Part shown: positions 53,939-62,721 of the stretch, piece after piece | How the letters are laid out: every line of letters starts with the position of its first letter | Numbering within the stretch: position 1 is the stretch's first letter | NCBI GenBank assembly: GCA_003193925.1 | Contig: PSPG01000012.1 | Coordinates: forward strand, 34,435 to 98,434 | Source: Candidatus Thalassarchaeum betae | GTDB taxonomy: Archaea > Thermoplasmatota > Poseidoniia > Poseidoniales > Thalassarchaeaceae | Reading direction: 5' to 3' | DNA length: 64,000 nt | Program-made: the position numbers and the translations under genes | Notes under the pieces: generated by a model | Seen by the model: only the letters and a program-made list of their open reading frames with translations | Told to the model about the DNA's origin: nothing | The model's database searches: none

Positions 53939-54333
53939 AGGGGATAGCAGGCCGTGTGACGGCAGGACTGCCGACTCAGGCTCGCCTGGTCTGCGTGGAC
54001 AACACCGGCGCCAAGGTCGTGCAGCTGATCACCGTCCTGAAGAAGGGCGGGGTCCATCGCCGCTATCCCGCAGCCGGGGTCGGCGACATGATTCGCGTGA
54101 CAGTGCGCCGCGGCACCCCCGAGACCCGACGCCAGATTTTCACCGCCGTGATCGTCCGCCAAGCGCGCCCCTTCAGGCGCGTCGACGGCACGTGGGTGCA
54201 GTTCGAGGACAACGCCTGCGTCATAACGAACGACCGCGGCGAGGTGCAGGGCTCGGACATCAAGGGCCCAGTCAGCCGAGAGGCCGCCGAGCGCTGGCCG
54301 CGCATCGCAGCCACGGCGAAGCAGATAGTGTGA
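53935..54333 (+). CDS. rpl14: Ribosomal protein L14
   Basis: 132 residues. CVDNTGAKVVQLI, HRRYPAAGVGDMIRVTVRRG and FEDNACVITND are conserved. The stop is part of TGAGGTGA preceding L24. Confidence 0.96.
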   Translation: MKGIAGRVTAGLPTQARLVCVDNTGAKVVQLITVLKKGGVHRRYPAAGVGDMIRVTVRRGTPETRRQIFTAVIVRQARPFRRVDGTWVQFEDNACVITNDRGEVQGSDIKGPVSREAAERWPRIAATAKQIV

Positions 54334-54342
54334 GGTGAGAGG

Positions 54343-54783
54343 ATGGCAAGCAAGAGCCCTGGAAAGCAGCGTCGAACCAACAGCAAGGCGGCTCTGCACG
54401 TCCAGCGCAAGCGACTTCGCGCGCGCCTCGTCACCGACGACCCCGAGTTGCAGGCGATTCGCTCCGTGACGGTGCGCACGGGCGACGAGGTCGAGGTCCT
54501 TCGTGGAGACTTCGGCAACCCCAACAGCGTCAAGACAGACTCCCGAGGCAAGCGTCTGGGCCAGTCGAGAGGTCGCGCCGGGGTCAAGGCAAAGGTCGCG
54601 CGAGTCGACACCAACAGGGGCATGATCTACGTCGATGGGCTCACTATCTCCACCGCTGACGGCAAGGAGGAGGGAGTGCCCATCAGGCCCTCCAACCTCG
54701 TAGTGACCAACCTGTATGATGGCGACCCGCTGCGAATCAAGAGACTCATGGAGAGATCAGAGGGAGGTGAGATCGATGAGTAG
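54343..54783 (+). CDS. rpl24: Ribosomal protein L24 (L26e type)
   Basis: 146 residues. SKSPGKQRRTNSKAALHVQRK at the start, then the KOW-domain core VRTGDEVEVLRGDF and VDTNRGMIYVDGLT. The 3' end overlaps S4e by eight bases. Confidence 0.94.
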   Translation: MASKSPGKQRRTNSKAALHVQRKRLRARLVTDDPELQAIRSVTVRTGDEVEVLRGDFGNPNSVKTDSRGKRLGQSRGRAGVKAKVARVDTNRGMIYVDGLTISTADGKEEGVPIRPSNLVVTNLYDGDPLRIKRLMERSEGGEIDE

Positions 54784-55471
54784 TAGTCACATCAAGCGTC
54801 TGGTGATGCCACGAAGCTGGGCCCTGCCCAGGAAGACCTCGATCTGGGTCCAGAAGCCCAACCCGGGCGGCCACAGCATCGAGAACTGCATGCCTCTGGC
54901 GCTGATTCTGCGCGACGTCCTCGGCGTTGCTCACACCCGGCGCGAGGCCAAGCGGATACTACACTCGCGACAGGTCATGGTGGATGGCATGACCGAGACC
55001 GACGGAGGCCGCGGAGTCGGCCTGATGGACATCCTAACCGTAGGCGAGAACAACTACCGATGCGTGCTCGACACCAACGGCAAGCTGCGATACCGCCTCA
55101 TCCATGTGAGGGACTCGGGCAGCAAGACCTGCCGCGTCATGGGCAAGACCACCCTCCGCGGCGGAAAGACCCAGCTTCACCTGCACGACGGCAGGAACCT
55201 GCTCATGGACGACACCTCGACGTACAAGAGTGGCGACTCCGTCGTCATCTCGCTGCCCGAGCAGCAGATCTCCTCCCACTACCCATTCAGGGAAGGGGCT
55301 CTAGCCTACCTCACCGGAGGCAGCCACATCGGCGAGACCGCTGCGGTCCGCGGACGTGACGTCAAGCGTTCCTCCAAGCCGAACGAGGTCCAGTTCGAGG
55401 AGTTCCACACCATTGCCGACTACGTATTCTTGATTGGCAGCGAGTCAGACATACCGGGGGCTGAGTCATGA
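54776..55471 (+). CDS. rps4e: Ribosomal protein S4e
   Basis: 231 residues, a family absent from bacteria. The ATG at 54776 (MSSSHIKRLVMP) is used; the 20 residues of the longer frame come from L24's region. RSWALPRKTSIWVQKPNPG, an S4 RNA-binding domain (HTRREAKRILHSRQVMVDG) and KOW domain are present. Confidence 0.95.
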   Translation: MSSSHIKRLVMPRSWALPRKTSIWVQKPNPGGHSIENCMPLALILRDVLGVAHTRREAKRILHSRQVMVDGMTETDGGRGVGLMDILTVGENNYRCVLDTNGKLRYRLIHVRDSGSKTCRVMGKTTLRGGKTQLHLHDGRNLLMDDTSTYKSGDSVVISLPEQQISSHYPFREGALAYLTGGSHIGETAAVRGRDVKRSSKPNEVQFEEFHTIADYVFLIGSESDIPGAES

Positions 55472-55995
55472 GCACGGAGGCGAACGCTATGCTCGCGCCT
55501 GCCATCACCAAGGTCACCGTGAACATCGGAGTCGGCGAGGGCGGCCAGCGCCTGCAGCTCGCCGAGAGGGTACTCGAACTGCTGACCGACATGAAGCCGG
55601 TGCGAACGCTGGCCACCCAGACCAACCGCGACCTCGGCACCCGCAGGGGGGCCCCCATCGGCTGCAAGGTCACGATTCGCGAGCAGGACGCCATCCAGTC
55701 GTTCCTCAAGGATGCCTTCTGGGTCCGCCAGAACACCCTTCCTGCGTACAACTTTGACTCACAGGGCAACCTGTCGTTTGGAATCTCGGACTACACCGAC
55801 TTCCCGAAGCAGAAGTACGACCCGGACATCGGCATCTACGGGATGGATGTCAACATCGTTCTCGAGAGGCCGGGTCACCGCGTATCACGCCGACGCCAGC
55901 GCAGTTCCAGGGTTGCACTCAGCCACCGTGTCAGCCGCGACGAGTGCAAGCAGTGGTTCGCGGAGCGTTACGAGCTCGAGATCGTGGAGGAGTGA
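55468..55995 (+). CDS. rpl5: Ribosomal protein L5
   Basis: 175 residues; binds 5S r[43 protein letters not shown] and [25 protein letters not shown] are conserved. Overlaps S4e by ATGA. Confidence 0.96.
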   Translation: MSTEANAMLAPAITKVTVNIGVGEGGQRLQLAERVLELLTDMKPVRTLATQTNRDLGTRRGAPIGCKVTIREQDAIQSFLKDAFWVRQNTLPAYNFDSQGNLSFGISDYTDFPKQKYDPDIGIYGMDVNIVLERPGHRVSRRRQRSSRVALSHRVSRDECKQWFAERYELEIVEE

Positions 55996-56000
55996 GAGGA

Positions 56001-56153
56001 ATGGCACATACTCACGGAAAGGACATCGGGCGATCCGACGGCTGCCGCCGCTGCGGCCGCAAGAGGGGCATGATTCGACGTCACGGCCTGAGGCTGTGCC
56101 GGCAGTGCTTCCGCGAAGTAGCTCCCGATATAGGATTCAAGAAGTACTCATGA
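56001..56153 (+). CDS. rps14: Ribosomal protein S14 (zinc-binding S29e type)
   Basis: 50 residues. The four zinc cysteines are intact in CRRCGRKRG and LCRQCFRE. The ATG at 56001 gives [11 protein letters not shown]; the longer frame lies within L5. Stop fused with TGAGGTGA for S8. Confidence 0.95.
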   Translation: MAHTHGKDIGRSDGCRRCGRKRGMIRRHGLRLCRQCFREVAPDIGFKKYS

Positions 56154-56163
56154 GGTGAAATAT

Positions 56164-56553
56164 ATGCAGTTCGACCCCCTAAGTGACGCATTTACACAGA
56201 TATTCAACGCTGAGCAAGCAGGACACTACGAAGTGACCGTCAACCCGGCCAGCAAGATGCTGGGAAGCATGCTCTCCATAATGCAGACCTCCGGTTACGT
56301 CGGGGAGTACGAGAGGATCGACAACGGACGCGGTGGGGCCTACCGCATCGAACTCATCGGAGCCATCAACCGCTGCGGGGTCATCAAGCCGCGACACTCC
56401 GTCAAGCGCGCCGAGTTCGACAAGTGGGAGTCCAGGTACCTGCCTGCCCGCGACTTCGGCCTGCTCATCCTAACCACCAATCAAGGCGTCATGAACCACT
56501 ACGACGCCAAGAAGGAGAGAGTCGGCGGACGACTTCTCGCTTACATTTTCTGA
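56164..56553 (+). CDS. rps8: Ribosomal protein S8
   Basis: 129 residues. The ATG at 56164 (MQFDPLSDAF) is well spaced from the ribosome site GAGGTGA; a GTG at 56155 inside that site is unlikely. SMLSIMQTSGYVGEYERID and LLILTTNQGVMNHYDAKKERVGGRLLAYIF are family blocks. Confidence 0.95.
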   Translation: MQFDPLSDAFTQIFNAEQAGHYEVTVNPASKMLGSMLSIMQTSGYVGEYERIDNGRGGAYRIELIGAINRCGVIKPRHSVKRAEFDKWESRYLPARDFGLLILTTNQGVMNHYDAKKERVGGRLLAYIF

Positions 56554-56566
56554 AGGAGGGAGCAAG

Positions 56567-57118
56567 TTGCCTAAGCTAGACCACATCTCGCACTCCATCG
56601 CACTCCCCGAGGGCGCGAGCGCGAGCATCGACGACGACGTCGTGACCATCTCGAAGGACGGCGAGTCGCTGTCCCGAGAGTTCCGCCACCACAGGGTGGA
56701 GATCAGGTCCGCCGAGGGCGGCCTGGAGGTCTTCGTCAACCTGCCTCGCCGCTCCGACAAGGCACTGGCGGGAACCTGGGCAGCCCATCTGCGCAACATG
56801 GCTCGCGGCGTCGACGAGGGCTTCGAGTACCGCCTCAAGGCCGTCTTCAGTCACTTCCCGATGAGCCTCAAGGTGGAGAGCAAGCAGTTCACCATCAGCA
56901 ACCTGTTCGGGGAGAAGGTCCCTCGGGTCGCCAAGCTGCCCTGGACACCTGCCGAGGTCGAGGTGCGCGTCGAGAACAAGACCGATGTCGTAGTGAAGGG
57001 CGCGGACCGCGAGAAGGTCGGACAGACCGCCGCCAACATCGAGCGCGCGTGCAGAATCAAGAAGCGAGACAGGCGCGTCTTCCAGGACGGCGTCTACATC
57101 GTCTCGAAGGGAGCATGA
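56567..57118 (+). CDS. rpl6: Ribosomal protein L6 (L9e type)
   Basis: 183 residues. Start codon is TTG at 56567 after GAAGGAGGG. Two-fold repeat structure; LAGTWAAHLRNMARGVDEGFEYRLKAV and the C-terminal GQTAANIERACRIKKRDRRVFQDGVYIV are diagnostic. Confidence 0.95.
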   Translation: MPKLDHISHSIALPEGASASIDDDVVTISKDGESLSREFRHHRVEIRSAEGGLEVFVNLPRRSDKALAGTWAAHLRNMARGVDEGFEYRLKAVFSHFPMSLKVESKQFTISNLFGEKVPRVAKLPWTPAEVEVRVENKTDVVVKGADREKVGQTAANIERACRIKKRDRRVFQDGVYIVSKGA

Positions 57119-57130
57119 GGAGGAAGTGAG

Positions 57131-57778
57131 ATGACGGAATACGAGGAAATGACCGTCGCCCAACTGAAGGACGTGCTCCGCGAGCGTGGCCTGCCCGTCT
57201 CAGGCAGGAAGGCCGAACTCATCGAGAGGCTCCAGGAGGCACCTGAGGAGGAGGCCCCTGAGGCCACCGACGAGGACGTCGATGACTTCGACGAAGACTT
57301 CGATGCCGACGACGAGTTCTTCGACGACGAGTGGGACGACTTCCACGTCGCTCGCCAAAAGCCGGTCCTAGACGAATCCACGATCTCCGACATCGAGATC
57401 CTCAACGCCCAGAAGAAGAAGCAACCCGCCTTCCGCAGACAGGAGTGGTTCCGCTACAGGAGACTCTCCAAGACCGGCTGGAGGAAGCCGAAGGGCATGC
57501 ACTCCAAGCAGCGCACCAACCGCAAGTACCGCTCGCCCGTTGTCCGCATCGGCTACAGGAAGATAGCCTCGGTCAGAGGCCTGCACCCATCCGGCTTCGA
57601 GGAGGTGCTCATCCACAAGCCCGGCGAGCTCGAAGGCATCGACCCGGAGCGCCAGGCCGTTCGAATCGGTTCCAGGGTGGGCAACAGGAAGAGGATGCAG
57701 ATCCACGACCGCGCTGACGACCTCGGCCTCAGGATCCTCAACCGCAGGCGCATAGAGCGCAGGGGGGACTTGCTGTGA
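57131..57778 (+). CDS. rpl32e: Ribosomal protein L32e with N-terminal SAP domain
   Basis: 215 residues against about 130 for plain L32e. The L32e core runs from about residue 95 (RRQEWFRYRRLSKTGWRKPKGMHSKQR, VRIGYRKI, RGLHPSGFEEVLIH, AVRIGSRVGNRKR). Residues about 7-35 are a SAP motif (MTVAQLKDVLRERGLPVSG then RKAELIERLQE), a helix-turn-helix-like fold that usually binds DNA or RNA. A very acidic linker (about 38-75) joins the two. The stop overlaps the next start (GTGA). Confidence 0.93.
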   Translation: MTEYEEMTVAQLKDVLRERGLPVSGRKAELIERLQEAPEEEAPEATDEDVDDFDEDFDADDEFFDDEWDDFHVARQKPVLDESTISDIEILNAQKKKQPAFRRQEWFRYRRLSKTGWRKPKGMHSKQRTNRKYRSPVVRIGYRKIASVRGLHPSGFEEVLIHKPGELEGIDPERQAVRIGSRVGNRKRMQIHDRADDLGLRILNRRRIERRGDLL

Positions 57779-58251
57779 ATATTACGAACCAGAAGCGCAT
57801 GGCCGCCGCGATCCTCTCTCAGAGGCAGGGTCGCGAAGTCGGCGTCCACCGCGTCTGGATACACCCGGACTACCTCGACGAGGTTTCTGGCGCGGTCCAG
57901 AAGGACGACGTCCGCAATCTCATCGAAGAGGGTCTGATCAAGGCCAAGCCGATTCAGGGGACGAGCCGCTCCCGCGCCCGCAAGGCAGCAGCACAGAGGG
58001 CCAAGGGGCGCCGCAAGGGGCACGGCTCGCGCAAGGGCAGCGCCAACTCTCGCAATCCCAGGAAGGCGCGCTGGATGAGCCTCATCCGGGCGCAGCGCAG
58101 GGAGCTCAAGGAGTTGCGCGCCGACGAGTCGCTCAATCCCTCGCAGTACAGGTACTACTACCGCAAGTCGAAGGGCGGCTCATACCGCTCCATCGGGCAC
58201 ATGCGCTCTAACATCGAACTCGATGGGATCAAGCTGGGAGGCGGGAAGTGA
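57775..58251 (+). CDS. rpl19e: Ribosomal protein L19e
   Basis: 158 residues, GTG start overlapping the L32e stop. NQKRMAAAILSQRQGREVGVHRVWI, DVRNLIEEGLIKAKP, GSRKGSANSRNPRKARWM and the long C-terminal helix are the archaeal/eukaryotic L19e features. Confidence 0.95.
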   Translation: MNITNQKRMAAAILSQRQGREVGVHRVWIHPDYLDEVSGAVQKDDVRNLIEEGLIKAKPIQGTSRSRARKAAAQRAKGRRKGHGSRKGSANSRNPRKARWMSLIRAQRRELKELRADESLNPSQYRYYYRKSKGGSYRSIGHMRSNIELDGIKLGGGK

Positions 58252-58757
58252 TGGCACACGGCAAGAGCCAGAGGCTCCGCTTCAAGCGCCGACGCAACGG
58301 CAAGACCGACTACCGCCGCCGCATGAGGATGCTCAGGGGCGGAGTCCCCAGGGCAGTCGTGCGATTGTCCAACACACAAGTGACCTGCCAACTGGTCGAG
58401 TTCGGCATGGAAGGGGACAGGATCCTCGCTTCGGTCAACGGCAAGAGCCTCGCCAAGTACGGTTGGCCGGCCGGCGCTTCGAGGAAGTCCGTGCCCGCCT
58501 GCTACGTCGCGGGCTACGCTCTGGCCAAGTCGGCCACGGCCGACGGCCACGGCGAGGCCATTCTTGACATCGGACTCGCCGCATCGTCACCCGGTAGTCG
58601 GGTCTTCGCAGCCCTCAGGGGCATGGTCGACGCCGGTCTCGACATCCCTCACGGCGAGGGCGTCCTGCCAGATGACGACAGGATCAACGGCACGCACATC
58701 GACGAATCGATAGCCGCCGCAGTCGAGGCGGCCAGGAAAGCGATAGAGGAGGCTTAG
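58251..58757 (+). CDS. rpl18: Ribosomal protein L18
   Basis: 168 residues; binds 5S rRNA with L5. Start at the ATG 58251, overlapping the L19e stop; the GTG three bases upstream is an alternative. KRRRNGKTDYRRRMRML, LSNTQVTCQLVEF and GLAASSPGSRVFAALRGMVDAGLDIPHGE are conserved. Confidence 0.95.
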   Translation: MAHGKSQRLRFKRRRNGKTDYRRRMRMLRGGVPRAVVRLSNTQVTCQLVEFGMEGDRILASVNGKSLAKYGWPAGASRKSVPACYVAGYALAKSATADGHGEAILDIGLAASSPGSRVFAALRGMVDAGLDIPHGEGVLPDDDRINGTHIDESIAAAVEAARKAIEEA

Positions 58758-58759
58758 TG

Positions 58760-59548
58760 ATGAGTGAAGAGGAGATGACTGAAGCCACTGCCACTGAGGA
58801 GGCAAAGCCCCCCCTGGCACCCGGCCTCGAAATGGCCCTTGCTCCTCCGGAGGAGCAGGAGGGCGATGCGCGACGCCGACGCGGCCCGGACCCGCTGGCC
58901 GGTCTGAGGGTATGGCAGCCACGCACCCGTCTGGGCCGGATGGTGAGGAACGGGCAGGTCTACACCTACGAGCAGGCCATCGACACCGGTCTGCCGATAC
59001 GCGAGGTCGAGATCGTCGACGCGCTGCTCCCCGAACTGACCGACGACGTGCTCTCGGTCAACATGATCCAGAGGATGACCGACTCGGGCCGCAGGGTCCG
59101 GTTCAACGTCCTCTGCGTCGTCGGCAACGGCGACGGCTACGTCGGACTCTCCGTATGCAAGGGCAAGGAGGTCGCAAGCACCATCCGCAAGGCCATCGAC
59201 AGGGCCAAGCTCAATCTGATTCCAGTGATGCGAGGAAACGGCTCATGGGAGTCCTCAGAGGGTCCCGGCAACAGCGTCCCGTTCAAGGTGACCGGGCGCT
59301 CGGGCTCCACCCGCGTCACCCTGATGCCCTCCCCTATGGGGAAGGGTCTGGTCATCGGTGACTACGGCCGCCGCGTCCTGAACCTCGCGGGAATCACCGA
59401 TGTATGGTCGCGCACTGCCGGCCAGACCCGGACAACCATCAACTTCGCTCGCGCGACCTTCAACGCGCTCATCGAGCTGAACCTCACTCGAATCACCGAC
59501 GAGGACCGACGTCGGCTGAACATCACCAAGGGGAGGACGATGAGATGA
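58760..59548 (+). CDS. rps5: Ribosomal protein S5
   Basis: 262 residues with an acidic N-terminal stretch before the core WQPRTRLGRMVRNGQVYTYEQAI. RVRFNVLCVVGNGDGYVGLSVCKGKEVASTIRKAI is the dsRNA-binding region. Start ATG at 58760; the GTG at 58757 is less likely because it overlaps the L18 stop. Confidence 0.95.
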   Translation: MSEEEMTEATATEEAKPPLAPGLEMALAPPEEQEGDARRRRGPDPLAGLRVWQPRTRLGRMVRNGQVYTYEQAIDTGLPIREVEIVDALLPELTDDVLSVNMIQRMTDSGRRVRFNVLCVVGNGDGYVGLSVCKGKEVASTIRKAIDRAKLNLIPVMRGNGSWESSEGPGNSVPFKVTGRSGSTRVTLMPSPMGKGLVIGDYGRRVLNLAGITDVWSRTAGQTRTTINFARATFNALIELNLTRITDEDRRRLNITKGRTMR

Positions 59549-60015
59549 CTTTCCTGGTGATACGCGTACGAAGCGACCGCGGCGTCAGGCCGAAGATCCG
59601 CGATACCATGTCGATGCTGAACCTCACTCGCGTCAACCACGCCGTGCTGGTTCCCGACACCCCTGCCTACGCCGGGATGCTCCGCAAGGCCAAGGACTAC
59701 GTCACTTGGGGGGAGATCGAGGCCGGCACCATCGCCAACCTGCTTTCGGAGCGTGGCCGGATGACCGGCGACAAGCCCGTCAACGATGCGGTGATCAAAG
59801 CAGGCAGCGAATACTCCACCATCAAGGCGCTCGCCGAGGCGATTGCTTCTGGTGAGGCCAAGACGGGCGACGTCGACGGGCTCAAACCGGTCTTCCGCCT
59901 GCACCCGCCCAGGGGCCCCAAGGGCTGGGGTGGCATCAAGCGCAGCTTCTCCGTCGGCGGCGCCCTCGGCTTCCGGGGCGAGGCCATCGCCGACTTGGCC
60001 GGAAGAATGATCTGA
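59545..60015 (+). CDS. rpl30: Ribosomal protein L30 (L7e type)
   Basis: 156 residues, the longer archaeal form. FLVIRVRSDRGVRPKIRDTMSMLNLTRVNHAVLV is the family N-terminus and FRLHPPRGPKGWGGIKRSF the C-terminal signature. ATGA overlap with S5. Confidence 0.95.
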   Translation: MTFLVIRVRSDRGVRPKIRDTMSMLNLTRVNHAVLVPDTPAYAGMLRKAKDYVTWGEIEAGTIANLLSERGRMTGDKPVNDAVIKAGSEYSTIKALAEAIASGEAKTGDVDGLKPVFRLHPPRGPKGWGGIKRSFSVGGALGFRGEAIADLAGRMI

Positions 60016-60024
60016 GGTTCTCAC

Positions 60025-60450
60025 ATGGTTTCACGCACTAACAAGTTCCGGGGACGCAGCCGCTACCACGGCCGCGGCAAGAAGGCCGGCCGGGGCGCTG
60101 GCAAGCGCGGCGGCCGAGGCAACGCGGGGATCAACAAGCACCGATTGATGACCCGTCTGAAGTACATGCCAGGACACTTGGGCATGTTCGGCTTCAACCG
60201 ACACCCCAGCCTGCGCAGCATCAACGTCTCGATCAACGTCCAGGAGGTCCAGAACCTAGCAGATGGCGACTCCATCGATCTCGGGGAGGCTGGCTATGAC
60301 AAGCTCCTCGGCAAGGGTCGGATCGACCGCGCCGTCCACATCACCGTGGCCGAGGCGAGCGCACGTGCAATCGAGAAGGTCGAGGCTGCGGGCGGCTCGG
60401 TGAGCATCGGGGACGACGATAATGACCGGGGCGAGTGGGAAGAGGAGTGA
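60025..60450 (+). CDS. rpl15: Ribosomal protein L15
   Basis: 141 residues (archaeal L15/L27a type). NKFRGRSRYHGRGKKAGRGAGKRGGRGNAG, then HLGMFGFNRHP and the C-terminal GKGRIDRAVHITVAEASARAIEKVEAAGG match. Acidic end. Confidence 0.95.
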   Translation: MVSRTNKFRGRSRYHGRGKKAGRGAGKRGGRGNAGINKHRLMTRLKYMPGHLGMFGFNRHPSLRSINVSINVQEVQNLADGDSIDLGEAGYDKLLGKGRIDRAVHITVAEASARAIEKVEAAGGSVSIGDDDNDRGEWEEE

Positions 60451-60455
60451 GCCCG

Positions 60456-62378
60456 ATGGTTGAGCGCCGACCGAATGCGATTGGCCTCGCAATCGTGGCC
60501 ACCGTTTACTGGGGAGCTCTGTTCTACTGGCTGAGGGATGATCTCCTCGATGGGGCTGCGGACGAGCAGACCCGCGCGCTCAAGATGTTCCTCGTCTCGT
60601 TCCCTTACGTCGGTTACATCATGTGGAGCTCGATGACCGACCTGCCTGAGAACATCCGGGAGATCCCATACATCGGCAGGGCGCTGAAGCCAGTGCTTTG
60701 GCTCCTATTCGTCATCGTACTCGCCTACTGGGGCTGGGTCGACGAGGCAGCGGTCGGCTTCCTGCTGGTCGGTGTCGCTCTGCTCGGACTGGGCGCAGCG
60801 CTCGCGCTGACGTGCCTGCTGTACACAGGAACCGAGTCGAGCCGACTCTACGGTATGTCGCGCTTGGTCGACGTCTACCCCAGCATCACCAAACCCGAGG
60901 GGCACGTCCGATTCAACCAGAAACTGTGGACCACCATTCTCGTCCTGATCATCTACTTCATGATGACCAACGTGATGATCTACGGTGTATCCGAATCGAC
61001 CCTCGACATCTTCTCGTCGTTCCGAGCCATCATGGCGGGAGCCGCGGGTTCGATCATGCACCTAGGAATCGGGCCGATCGTCACCGGCTCGATCATCATG
61101 CAGCTGTTCGCCGGTGCGAAGATCATCAATCTCGACATGCAGGACTCCGGCGACAAGCAGCTGTACCAAGGGGTCCAGAAACTGCTCGTGCTGTTCATGA
61201 TCCCAATCGAGTCGATCCCGCAGGTCTACGGCTTCCTCGATCCGAGCGAGTCCCTCATACTCGGGTTCGGCATAGGATGGGCAAACGCCATCATCGTCGC
61301 CCAGTTGTTCCTAGGCTCGTATCTCGTGTTCCTGCTGGACGAGCTGGTGAGCAAGTGGGGGATCGGCAGCGGTATCTCGCTGTTCATCGCCGCAGGCGTC
61401 GCCCAGTCGACCTTCGTCGGCACCCTGTCCCCCCTGCCCACCGTCAAGGGCGTTCCCCTGTCTTTCGACAACCCGCCTTCCGGCGTCCTGCCGATGATCT
61501 TCTACACGCTGCGCACTGCGACCAACTCGCAACTGGTCTCGCAGAACGGCTTTGAGCTGATTCTGCTCAATCACGCCAACCCGGTAGCAGCGCTTGTCTC
61601 CTCGATCATCGTGTTCCTAGTGGTAGCGTTCGCTGAATCGAGCAAGCTCGAGCTGCCGCTCACTCACGGCAAGGTCCGCGGGCACAGGGGGCAGTACCCG
61701 ATTCGCCTCGTCTACGCGAGCAACATTCCAGTGATTCTGATGGCCGCTCTGCTGGCCAACGTCAACATGTTCACTCTCCTGTTCTGGAGCCACCCCGTCC
61801 TGTCCACCGTTCCGATATTAGGTCGGAACGGCGCTTGGAGCAAGGCGCACTGGTTCGGTGCCTACGAGGTCGGAGCGACCACTCCCTCGGACGGCTTCGC
61901 CTGGTACTCCTCCATGGTCAACGGCGTGGGCGACTGGCTCATACCGCTGCTGAACCAGACAGGCGACGCCTACGGTCATAGCCTAAGCCAGATCATGATC
62001 CACGTCTTCGTCTACGTCTTCTTCATGACCGCCGGCTCCACCGTCTTCGCCAAGTTCTGGATCGAGACCACGAACATGGGCGCCAAGGACGTCGCCAAGC
62101 AGATCGAGAGGACCGGTATGCAGATTCCCGGGTTCCGCAAGAACCCGGTCGTGCTCGAGCGCATCCTCGAGCGCTACATCCCGCCTGTGACCCTGTTCTC
62201 CGGTGCCTTCGTGGGGCTGCTCGCATCCGGCGCTGACCTGCTCGGGACGGTGGGCAACGCGACCGGCACCGGACTGCTGCTGGCCGTAGGCATAATCCTG
62301 CGAACCTACGAGCAGATCCAGAAGGAGCAGGCCATGGAGATGCACCCGGTTCTGCGAGAGTTCTTCGGTGCAGACTGA
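60456..62378 (+). CDS. secY: SecY protein-translocation channel with four-helix N-terminal extension
   Basis: Membrane channel for protein export. The ATG at 60456 gives 640 residues, about 150 more than usual archaeal SecY. Canonical SecY begins near residue 135 (SRLVDVYPSITKPEGHVRFNQKLWTT) and includes the plug and pore region, GIGSGISLFIAAGVAQ, PIRLVYASNIPVILMAAL and KQIERTGMQIPGFRKNP. Before it lie four extra hydrophobic helices (about residues 8-25, 42-60, 78-94, 98-123). An earlier GTG at 60435 is less likely. It is the last gene of the cluster; the adk and cmk genes common in other archaea are not here. Confidence 0.95.
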   Translation: MVERRPNAIGLAIVATVYWGALFYWLRDDLLDGAADEQTRALKMFLVSFPYVGYIMWSSMTDLPENIREIPYIGRALKPVLWLLFVIVLAYWGWVDEAAVGFLLVGVALLGLGAALALTCLLYTGTESSRLYGMSRLVDVYPSITKPEGHVRFNQKLWTTILVLIIYFMMTNVMIYGVSESTLDIFSSFRAIMAGAAGSIMHLGIGPIVTGSIIMQLFAGAKIINLDMQDSGDKQLYQGVQKLLVLFMIPIESIPQVYGFLDPSESLILGFGIGWANAIIVAQLFLGSYLVFLLDELVSKWGIGSGISLFIAAGVAQSTFVGTLSPLPTVKGVPLSFDNPPSGVLPMIFYTLRTATNSQLVSQNGFELILLNHANPVAALVSSIIVFLVVAFAESSKLELPLTHGKVRGHRGQYPIRLVYASNIPVILMAALLANVNMFTLLFWSHPVLSTVPILGRNGAWSKAHWFGAYEVGATTPSDGFAWYSSMVNGVGDWLIPLLNQTGDAYGHSLSQIMIHVFVYVFFMTAGSTVFAKFWIETTNMGAKDVAKQIERTGMQIPGFRKNPVVLERILERYIPPVTLFSGAFVGLLASGADLLGTVGNATGTGLLLAVGIILRTYEQIQKEQAMEMHPVLREFFGAD

Positions 62379-62721
62379 AGGGGATAATCGACGTACTTCT
62401 CCGCTTCCAGTATGCGAGCGCGCCTCGTCATGTTGAAATACCGTAGGAAGGTCGGCGAAACGCTGCGTCAAACCGGCGTTGGAGATTGAGCACCTGGTGC
62501 GATGATATCCTCCTTCAGGTAGGACGCTGCCGAGGAAGTGCGGCCACGAACCTTTCGTGGTTGAGGAGGTTAACCACAATTATGACTTGACCCCCGTTTC
62601 AGGGGGTGCAAGAAGCAGATAATTACATTCAATCAATTGAAGGTGCATCTGCGCCAATAACCAATTAGTGACAACTTGTGATAAACAGACTCTGAAGGGA
62701 TCGGTGATTCCGCTCACGCGA
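62379..62721 (+). other. Spacer between secY and 16S rRNA with hairpins and an AT-rich likely rRNA promoter
   Basis: 343 bases without a credible gene. It contains CCACGAA-CCT-TTCGTGG (62544-62560) and ACCCCC/GGGGGT around GTTTCA (62590-62607), which could end the secY transcript. An AT-rich stretch (about 62610-62690) likely contains the rRNA promoter and leader. I could not identify the 16S processing stem because its 3' half lies beyond the window. Confidence 0.5.
62590..62607 (+). terminator. Hairpin ACCCCC-N6-GGGGGT after the ribosomal-protein cluster
   Basis: Six-pair stem with loop GTTTCA, about 210 bases after the secY stop and just ahead of an AT-rich segment. It may separate the spc operon from the rRNA promoter. 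Confidence 0.4.

Noticed and set aside
62440-62580. Possible small guide RNA in the secY-16S spacer (ATGATA near a CTGCCGAGG)
   Set aside because: Box C-like and D-like sequences are imperfect and no guide complementarity could be identified; reported only as spacer.
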